Shown here piece by piece: positions 55,001 to 64,000 of a DNA stretch of 64,000 bases. The notes under the pieces were generated by a model. The model made no database searches, was not told where the DNA came from, and saw only the letters and a list, made by a program, of their open reading frames with translations. The stretch spans positions 1,126,501-1,190,500 of the forward strand of contig OX359193.1 of NCBI GenBank assembly GCA_947172415.1, given 5' to 3'. The stretch is from Chondrosia reniformis. Taxonomy: Eukaryota; Porifera; Demospongiae; Chondrillida; Chondrillidae. Within the stretch, counting starts at the first letter, position 1, and every line of letters starts with the position of its first letter. The translations under genes were made by a program, and so were the position numbers.

Positions 55001-58000
55001 TCACATAGAAGAGGTTTCTTTCACATATTCATTTTCTTTAAAGTAGGTCTCTTTCTCCCACATTGCATTTGAGATCGAATAATCTGCTGATTTAGATTTC
55101 TTTTTGTATCTACAAAGTAACACACATACCTTGAAGAACTATACTTGTGAATTTGTACGTATACATCTATGCTTATAATATATAAGTACATGCACGTATA
55201 CATATAATGTAAGCAGTATATATATGTTTCCAAGCTACATAATACAGTACAGGGACTGATGTAAGATATGAAATTATACACAGTCCTTTTCAAGCACAGT
55301 TCAGGCATAGAAGGTATGTATATACGTACGTATGTGTTTATAGAGAATTGCATTAAAAGGAATAAATGGCATTCTTAATGAGGACGTATTAACTTACATT
55401 GCTACTGCACAAATTATAATTATGACCAGCACAATTATGAGAACACACCCAACTGCAATTGGAATACCAATTATCAGGGCTGTTGGGAATGGGGAAGCTG
55501 GAGTTGGTGTAACTTCGCTATCAACCTAAGAAATAATCACTTATCAATATTATATAGGTATATATGTAATAGGTAGTTCAATGAAACAGTTTATGTTCAT
55601 ATACGTACATATACATTTGAGCGTATGCAAAATAACAAACCTCAACTAGTGCAAATGTGCTTAAGTGAGAGCAGGAACAGGTCACAGTGTTATTACTCTC
55701 AGACATTTTGCTACATCCCTCGCTTGACCAACCACCAAATTCTACAGCAGAAAGGAGACCATACATAAGCAGGTGGTAAATTAAAACAAGGTATTATCTG
55801 TGAACTTGGACTAAATGAATGATAAAAAGTGTGGAATGTTGTCCACTAACCATATTTTTTGGTATCCCAAAAACTACATTGATAGACCTTATCAGGTTGT
55901 GGGGGACCCTACAAGAAGAAGACATGTCCTCAAATCATTTCTGTAAAGTAGGCATATGTACATATATTATATGTACATTCTTCAAAATTTCAGAAACACG
56001 TAAACTGGAAGTTACCATTGAACCATTGCATAGTTTAAATGTACAGAATATACGTATATGTACGAGAGCATCTGAACCTGATAAATGTCTTACAATAATC
56101 TATAAGAAAGTCTCACATTCCTATGAAGCAATTATGTGAGAAATAATATGGTCTGCTCTACAGCTAGATAAAAAAGCCACTATTTCAAAAGAGCCTTTGG
56201 CCCAGTTAATATTCCCACTAATATTTCCATTGATTGTAACCTTGTACATTCAATATGCTGTTATAGCTTTTCTATATGCATTATTGTGTCTGCCTAAATT
56301 ACATATATAAATATGACACTTATTATAGCCTGATAGTATACATGGTCGTTCCTTTACAGTAACATATAATTTACTCAGTCATGCCATACATATATCAGTT
56401 ATAGGACAATTTATGTATATAGCAAGTACAAATAAGTCTTCAATCATACCCCAAATTTCTGTAAAACAATTTTCACATTCTCCTGAAGGTTGACCACTGT
56501 AAAGTCCACTGATGTAATTATAATGACTGTACTCTTGACAATTGCATTTTCATCTCTTCCAGCAAATAGGGCTGGATATTTAAATAATCCAAATCCAAAT
56601 CGTGTATTTGCCTCATTTGATGTAACACTGCTTGGGATAACCACAGAATTTAAAGGATCTCCAGAAAAGTCAGCCGTATAAGTGCCAGTAACTTTGGCAA
56701 TTTCGAAAGAGACATGGCTCTCTTTTATTATAGTTGGCTCCCCTGTAGAATTTACTGCTGTAGCAAAGGCTTCTAACAGACCCTCATACCTACATATATA
56801 CAGTAATATAAAACTTGATCTCGGCGAAGTATTATATAGTTTAGTATACTTACAATCCTGCAACATCAATGAGTTGGCCAAGTTCTTTCAAAGTATTCAT
56901 ACCACCATTGGTTATAATATCATTAATAATTTCTACAGTTGAGTTTCTTTCCTATATGTATACAGAGTGTATATAAACGTTTGTCTCATATATATGTCCA
57001 TCTGTATTCTATTGCAGCATAAACAAACCTCCTCTTTTTTGTAATTACGATTGGGTTGTGTTAAAATTTCAATTATTATGCCAATATCTCCAACACTTGT
57101 GTCTGAATCAATACTTTTGGTAATATCAGCCAGCACTGTATATGGGTCCATGCCATCCTATAACATCAAGAAAGAGTAAATTATCAATAGAAATGACAAA
57201 GCAGTTGTAAAAGAACACAGTAGTACTACGTACTTCACATATTCTCTTTCTTGCCTGTGACTGACAGGCTCGATTGTCAACACTTTCCCAATTTCCAGAC
57301 GCAGTACAAAGTCTATAAGCAAATGTTCCCTGAAAATTTAATATACCTTCGTCACAGTAACATGCAAGTCTTCTAGTCCTTCCAGCTTCAGTTGCTATCC
57401 AATTGTAATTATTGTTATTTTCTGCTGGACACACTGAATTCAAGGAATGTAAACATTTCATATAACAAAGCTATACCTAACTAATAACACTACTATCATA
57501 AGTTTATTATTCACACAACAGTACCACAGTAGGTAAACATTCTTTGCAGTTCCAGTGAATAAAGAGGTACAAATGAAGAATTTTGGAATTGATCCTATAT
57601 GACTGTAAACACTTTGTAAATGTAGTAGAGCATTGAAACACATTTCAACAGTTCAAAAGGTGTATATAAATAACTGCAAATAGTACAATGGAACCAAAAT
57701 TCCCTTTGTTGATAATTTATGAGGTGATACACTGAATATGGCAGCCATGTTTTTCGGTCATCCCTACTTAGAAAGTAGAAAGTGGCAAATGTCTGAATTA
57801 CGTATATTACAGATAAATTTCAGTTTTTTTGGAAATTGGTAAATGAACTGATAGCAATGGATGTTGCTCCTTGACTTTGTTAGTGACTAATGTTGCCATA
57901 ATATATTACTGATTGAATTGAAACTACTCAAAAATTATGTATAGCATTAAATGTACAGTGTTTGTGAAGTAAATACTTACCATTTGGTATATTGGAAGGT

Positions 58001-61000
58001 ACTGGGAGTGATGAAATTGAGGAAATATCAGTTGAAATATCAGAGGTTGTTGGTTGAGTGGTTCTTGAGGAGGAAACATCAGTTGAAGCATCAGAGGTTG
58101 TCGGTTGAGTGGTTCTTGAGGAGGAAATGTCCGTTGAAGCATCAGAGATTGTTGGTTGAGTGGTTCTTGAGGAGGAAACATCAGTTGAGATATCAGAGGT
58201 TGTCGGTTGAGTGGTTCTTGATGAGGAAACATCAGTTGATATATCAGAGGTTGTCGGTTGAGTGGTTCTTGATGAAGAAATGTCCGTTGAAGCATCAGAG
58301 GTTGTTGGTTGAGTGGTTCTTGATGAGGAAACGTCCGTTGAAGCATCAGAGGTTGTCGGTTGAGTGGTTCTTGAGGAGGAAACATCAGTTGATATATCAG
58401 AGGTTGTCGGTTGAGTGGTTCTTGATGAGGAAACGTCTGTTGAAGCATCAGAGGTTGTCAGTTGAGTGGTTCTTGAGGAGGAAACATCAGTTGATATATC
58501 AGAGGTTGTCGGTTGAATGGTTCTTGATGAGGAAACATCAGTTGAAGCATCAGAGGCTGTCAGTTGAGTGGTTCTTGAGGAGGAAACATCAGTTGAGATA
58601 TCAGAGGTTGTTGGTTGAGTGGTTCTTGATGAGGAAACATCAGTTGAGATATCAGAGGTTGTCGGTTGAGTGGTTCTTGATGAGGAAACATCAGTTAAAG
58701 CATCAGAGGTTGTCGGTTGAGTGGTTCTTGAGGAGGAAACATCAGTTGATATATCAGAGGTTGTTGGTTGAGTGATTCTTGATGAGGAAACATCTGTTGA
58801 AGCATCAGAGGTTGTCGGTTGAATGGTTCTTGAGGAGGAAACATCAGTTGAAGCATCAGAGGTTGTCGGTTGAGTGGTTCTTGAGGAGGAAACATCAGTT
58901 GAGATATCAGAGGTTGTCGGTTGAGTGGTTCTTGATGAGGAAACATCTGTTGAAGCATCAGAGGTTGTCGGTTGAGTGGTTGCCGTTGTTGGAACTGCTG
59001 AGGTTGTTGCTTCAGAAGAGATTAGAGGGACACTAGATGAAGCTAAACAACAGTGAAAACATTTCTTTAAATATTATCTTTCATTTATCCATGGCATTGA
59101 AAAAAATGTTTTCACTATACCAGAGTTTGTTGTTTCACTTGAAGTATCGCTCCATGTTCCATTTCCAATATCAGACACAGCTCTCACTCTCACTTCATAA
59201 GTAGTTCCAAGTTGGAGGCTCTCCAAAGTAGTTGATGTAGAAGTTGGGTTAGGTGACACTGTACCCCAGGTAGTACTACCACTGACCCTATAGTCTACTT
59301 GGTACTGGAGGCTCAGGTCATGCTGAACAGTCATCCATCTCACAGATAGAGATGGCTGATTATTGGTGACACTGCTAGACAATGCTAAGCCAACAACCTG
59401 ACCAGGAACTAAAGATAAGAAAAAAGGAGTGACTCAATTAAAAAGGTCCATAATTGCATTTTCCCTCTCATTCAGAAAGACTAAACCTTACTCACTGGCA
59501 TATGTTTCAGCACTTGAAGTCTCACTCCATGTTCCATTTCCAATATCAGACACAGCTCTCACTCTCACTTCATAAGTAGTTCCAAGTTGGAGGTTCTCCA
59601 ATGTAGTTGATGTAGAAGTAGGGTTGGGTGACACTGTACTCCAAGTAGTACTACCACTGACCCTATAGTCTACTTGGTAATACTGTATTGTACGGTCACT
59701 TTGAGGAACAGTCCAACTAACATTTAGAGATGGCTGATTGGTGGTCACTGTTCTAGTTAATGTTACAGTAGTGACCTGATCAGGAACTAATGATAGAAAT
59801 AATAGATATATGTAATTGGTTGTAACTTCCTCAGATACCTGTAGACACTAGACTCCAATTACACAGTTAATTAGCATATTATATATCCTTTAGAAGATTA
59901 ATCCTACCATCAACTGTTGTTTCACTTGATGTATCACTCCATGTTCCATTTCCAACATTAGACACAGCTCTCACTCTCACTTCATAAGTAGTTCCAAGTT
60001 GGAGGTTCTCCAAAGTAGTTGATGTAGAAGTTGGGTTGGGTGACACTGTACTCCAGGTACTACTACCACTGACCCTATAGTCTACTTGGTAATACTGTAT
60101 TGTACGGTCACTTTGAGGAACAGTCCAACCAACATTTAGAGATGGCTGGTTGGTGGTCACTGTTCTAGTTAATGTTACAGCAGTGACCTGACCAGGAACT
60201 AATGATAGAAATAATAGATACATGTAATTGCAAGAGTTTGTAACTTTTTCAGATACCGGTAGACACTAGACTCCTATTACACAATTAATTAGCATATCAT
60301 ATATCCTTTAGCTTTTAAGAAAATTAATCCTACCATCAACTGTTGTTTCACTTGAAGTATCACTCCATGTTCCATTTCCAACATCAGACACAGCTCTCAC
60401 TCTCACTTCATAAGTAGTTCCAAGTTGGAGGTTCTCCAAAGTAGTTGAAGTAGACGTTGGGTTTGGTGAAACTGTACTCCAAGTAGTACTACCACTGACC
60501 CTATAGTCTACTTGGTACTGGAGGCTCAGGTCATGCTGAACAGTCGTCCAGCTCACAGATAGAGATGGCTGATTATTGGTGACACTGCTAGACAATGCTA
60601 AGCCAACAACCTGACCAGGAGCTACAGATATATCAATAAAATTAATCGATTCAAAGAACACTTAATTAACTAAGCCAGCATTAACATTGTTGGTAAATAC
60701 AGTATGTACAATACACCTGTCTGGCCTTTTTAGATATATATATCTTACCAAGTTATGTAGGAAGCAGACAGGTTGGTATGTTGGTACTTATGAACATGTA
60801 CGTAATAAGTCTGACTTAGTTTAAAATACACTTTCACGCTCATTCGTAAGATATAAGTACGTAGAGTAAGTACATATCTTTAAATGTGTTGGTTACAAGT
60901 ACAGTATCTTATACTATAACACAAATTGACATTACTTTTAACCAGTAATTTACATTTTCTTTCTCATTCAGAAATTACGGGCATATACGAAAACCTTACT

Positions 61001-64000
61001 CACTGGCATATGTTTCAGCACTTGAAGTCTCACTCCATGTTCCATTTCCAACATCAGACACAGCTCTCACTCTCACTTCATAAGTAGTTCCAAGTTGGAG
61101 GTTCTCCAAAGTAGTTGATGTAGTAGTTGGGTTGGGTGACACTGTACTCCAAGTAGTACTACCACTGACCCTATAGTCTACTTGGTAATACTGTATTGTA
61201 CGGTCACTTTGAGGAGCAGTCCAACTAACATTTAGAGATGGCTGGTTGTTGGTCACTGTTCTAGTTAGTGTTACAGCAATGACCTGATCGGGAACTAATG
61301 ATAGAAATAATAGATACATGTAATTGCAAGAGGTTGTACCTTCTTCAGATACCAGTACGTAGATACTAGAATCCTATTACACAATTAATTAATATAATAT
61401 CATGTACGTATTCTTTAGAAGATTAATCCTACCATCAACTGTTGTTTCACTTGAAGTATCACTCCATATTCCATTTCCAATATCAGACACAGCTCTCACT
61501 CTCACTTCATAAGTAGTTCCAAGTTGGAGGTTTTCCAAAGTAGTTGATGTAGACGTTGGGTTTGGTGAAACTGTACTCCAAGTAGTACTATCACGGACCC
61601 TATAGTCTACTTGGTACTGGAGGCTCAGGTCATGCTGAACAGTCGTCCAGCTCACAGATAGAGATGGCTGATTATTGGTGACACTGCTAGACAATGTTAA
61701 GCCAACAACCTGACCAGGAGCTACAGACATATCGATAAAATTAATCTATTCAATGAACACTTAACTAAGCCAGCATTAACATTGTTGGTAAATTACATCT
61801 GTCTGCTATTTTAATTAGATATATACGTATCTTACAAAGTTATATAGGAAGCAGACAGGTTGGTACGTTGGTACTTATGAACATGTACGTAATAAGTCTG
61901 ACTTAGTTTAGAATGCACTTTCACGCTCATTTGTAAGATGTAAGTACGTAGAGTAAGTACACATCTATAAATGTGTTGGTTACTAGTACAGTATCTTATA
62001 CTATAACACAAATTGACATTACTTTTAATCAGTAATTTACATTTTCTTTCTCATTCAGAAATTACGGGCATATACGTAAACCTTACTCACTGGCATATGT
62101 TTCAGCACTTGAAGTCTCACTCCATGCTCCATTTCCAACATCAGACACAGCTCTCACTCTCACTTCATAAGTAGTTCCAAGTTGGAGGTTCTCCAATGTA
62201 GTTGACGCAGTAGTTGGGTTGGGTGACATAGTACTCCAAGTAGTACTACCACTGACCCTATAGTCTACTTGGTAATACTGTATTGTACGGTCATTTTGAG
62301 GAGCAGTCCAACTAACATTTAGAGATGGCTGGTTGGTGATCACTGTTTTAGTTAATGTTACAGCAGTGACCTGATCAGGAACTAACGATAGAAATAATAG
62401 ATATATGTAATTGGTTGTAACTTCCTCAGATACCGGTAGACACTAGACTCCAATTACACAGTTAATTAGCATATTATATATCCTTTAGCTTTTAAGAAGA
62501 TTAATCCTACCATCAACTGTTGTTTCACTTGAAGTATCACTCCATGTTCCATTTCCAACATCAGACACAGCTCTCACTCTCACTTCATAAGTAGTTCCAA
62601 GTTGGAGGTTCTCCAAAGTAGTTAATGTAGAAGTTGGGTTGGGTGACACTGTACTCCAAGTAGTACTACCACTGACCCTATAGTCTACTTGGTACTGGAG
62701 GCTCAGGTCATGCTGAACAGTCGTCCAGCTCACAGATAGAGATGGCTGATTATTGGTGACACTGCTAGACAATGCTAAGCCAACAACCTGACCAGGAACT
62801 AAAGATAAAATAAAAGAAAAAAGGAGTGACTCAATTAGGGAGGTTGATAATTGCATTTTCCTTCTCATTCAGAAAATACGGGCATACGTATACCTAAACC
62901 TTACTCACTGGCATATGTTTCAGCACTTGAAGTCTCACTCCATGTTCCATTTCCAACATCAGACACAGCTCTCACTCTCACTTCATAGGTAGTTCCAAGT
63001 TGGAGGTTCTCCAAAGTAGTTAATGTAGAAGTTGGGTTGGGTGACACTGTACTCCAAGTAGTACTACCACTGACCCTATAGTCTACTTGGTACTGGAGGC
63101 TCAGGTCATGCTGAACAGTCGTCCAGCTCACAGATAGAGATGGCTGATTATTGGTGACACTGCTAGACAATGCTAAGCCAACAACCTGACCAGGAACTAA
63201 AGATAAAATAAAAGAAAAAAGGAGTGACTCAATTAGGGAGGTTGATAATTGCATTTTCCTTCTCATTCAGAAAATACGGGCATACGTATACCTAAACCTT
63301 ACTCACTGGCATACGTTTCAGCACTTGAAGTCTCACTCCATGTTCCATTTCCAACATCAGACACAGCTCTCACTCTCACTTCATAAGTAGTTCCAAGTTG
63401 GAGGTTCTCCAAAGTAGTTAATGTAGAAGTTGGGTTGGGGGACATAGTACTCCAGGTAGTACTACCACTGATCATGACCCTATAGTCTACTTGGTAATAC
63501 TGTATTGTACGGTCACTTTGAGGAACAGTCCAATCAACATTTAGAGATGGCTGGTTGGTGGTCACTGTTCTAGTTAATGTTACAGCAGTGACCTGACCAG
63601 GAACTAATGATAGAAATAATAGATATTACATGTAATTGCAAGAGTTTGTAACTTCTTCAGATACCGGTAGACACTAGACTCCTATTACACAATTAATTAA
63701 CATATTATATATCCTTTAGCTTTTAAGAAAATTAATCCTACCATTAACTGTTGTTTCACTTGAAGTATCACTCCATGTTCCATTTCCAACATCAGACACA
63801 GCTCTCACTCTCACTTCATAAGTAGTTCCAAGTTGGAGGTTCTCCAATGTAGTTGATGCAGTAGTTGGGTTGGGTGACATAGTACTCCAAGTAGTACTAC
63901 CACTGACCCTATAGTCTACTTGGTAATACTGTATTGTACGGTCACTTTGAGGAATAGTCCAACCAACATTTAGAGATGGCTGGTTGGTGGTCACTGTTCT
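55001..64000 (-). CDS. FN3-rich, mucin-like, GAIN/GPS single-pass receptor (5' end outside window)
   Basis: Minus-strand gene running off the right edge. From N to C: at least 11 fibronectin III domains, each on its own phase 1-1 exon (63741 and beyond down to 59119); a Ser/Thr-rich exon of 17-residue repeats (about 57980-59043); a Cys domain like the hormone-receptor motif (57230-57440: LACYCDEGILNF, CTASGNWESVDNRAC); and a GAIN-like region (57155-56453, with DPYTVLADITKSI, VIPSSVTSNEANTRFGFGLF). The GPS follows (55855-55901 and 55640-55745: YQCSFWDTKKY, GGWSSEGC, TVTCSCSHLSTFALVEV), where self-cleavage is expected between Leu and Ser. Then comes one membrane helix (55385-55525: ALIIGIPIAVGCVLIIVLVI). 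The last exon gives a short basic and Tyr-containing tail (YKKKSKSADYSIS to ETSSM) and stops at 55001. Adhesion GPCRs have seven helices after the GPS; here only one is present. It probably acts as a cell-surface adhesion or sensing receptor. Confidence 0.75.
57620..57780 (-). mobile_element. Non-autonomous repeat family A, shortened copy
   Basis: GTAGAGCATTGAAACACATT, AACTGCAAATAGTACAATGG, TTTATGAGGTGATACACTGA and CATCCCTACTTAGAAAGTAG match the shortened copies at 40072 and 41500. It lies in a receptor-gene intron. Confidence 0.55.
57990..58995 (-). repeat. Coding minisatellite, 51-base unit, about 19 copies (mucin-like)
   Basis: On the minus strand the unit reads TCAACTGATGTTTCCTCCTC then AAGAACCACTCAACCGACAA, then CCTCTGATGC, encoding STDVSSSRTTQPTTSDA or the -SDI variant. 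The 17-residue unit is rich in Ser and Thr and would be heavily O-glycosylated. A and I variants are mixed along the array. The array is also open on the plus strand, which gives a false basic protein. Confidence 0.9.
59119..64000 (-). repeat. Tandem array of near-identical FN3 exons with their introns
   Basis: Eleven FN3 exons start (C-terminal to N-terminal order) near 59119, 59493, 59908, 60332, 60999, 61431, 62086, 62511, 62910, 63301 and 63741. Two types occur: type I with SVTNNQPSLSVSWTTVQHDL and type II with TTNQPSLNVSWTVPQSDR. Both share QVDYRVSGSTTWSTVSPNP and LQLGTTYEVRVRAVSD. Introns are also near-identical, e.g. 60660-60995 with 61740-62083, and 62802-62909 with 63206-63300. Confidence 0.9.

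Noticed and set aside
57951..59036. Plus-strand basic repeat protein with EWFLRRKHQL units
   Set aside because: It is the antisense of the mucin-like repeat exon; the minus frame has splice borders and Ser/Thr composition fitting the receptor.

Overview
This window is eukaryotic, and almost certainly from a sponge (demosponge). It is AT-rich. Genes are split by many short introns with GT/AG ends, and several are packed head to head on opposite strands. Two intronless genes encode the secreted, collagen-free C-terminal domain of the sponge short-chain collagen C4 (spongin-like) family, which is the strongest taxonomic clue. An Amphimedon-like animal fits, but the species is inferred. All intron-containing models below were built by eye from splice sites, reading phase and remembered family sequences; no search was run.

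Layout. 1-1346 (+): 3' end of a C2-domain gene. 3314-4788 (-): CXorf65-like gene, head to head with 4973-6484 (+), a single-exon site-2 protease (MBTPS2). 6737-10532 (-): SUDS3, a Sin3 histone deacetylase subunit, head to head with a seven-helix receptor-like gene (10651-15769, +). 16076-19153 (+): TMEM248-like membrane protein with a large minisatellite starting at a splice donor. 19287-23137 (-): proline dehydrogenase. 23292-23525: broken transposase-like fragment. 23977-24906 (-): CNTD1-like cyclin. 25120-27605 (-): unrecognised gene that shares a 118-base promoter with RAD54B (27724-36178, +). 37637-38254 and 40324-40947 (+): the C4-like pair; the second lies antisense in an intron of DCPS (38976-43225, -). 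43376-54571 (-): one large gene encoding two tandem copies of an unrecognised helical module, a long coiled coil and a protein kinase. 55001 to beyond 64000 (-): a large single-pass receptor with at least 11 fibronectin III domains, a 17-residue Ser/Thr repeat, a hormone-receptor-like Cys domain, a GAIN/GPS module, one membrane helix and a short tail.

Most genes are unrelated housekeeping loci (lipid-regulated proteolysis, chromatin, proline catabolism, meiosis and recombination, mRNA cap turnover). The less ordinary material is in the last 21 kb (kinase and GPS receptor) and in the C4-like duplication. Introns and gaps hold many non-coding repeats: tRNA-derived SINE-like copies, several hairpin MITE-like elements, at least three dispersed repeat families, and minisatellites with 37, 43, 51 and about 80 base units.
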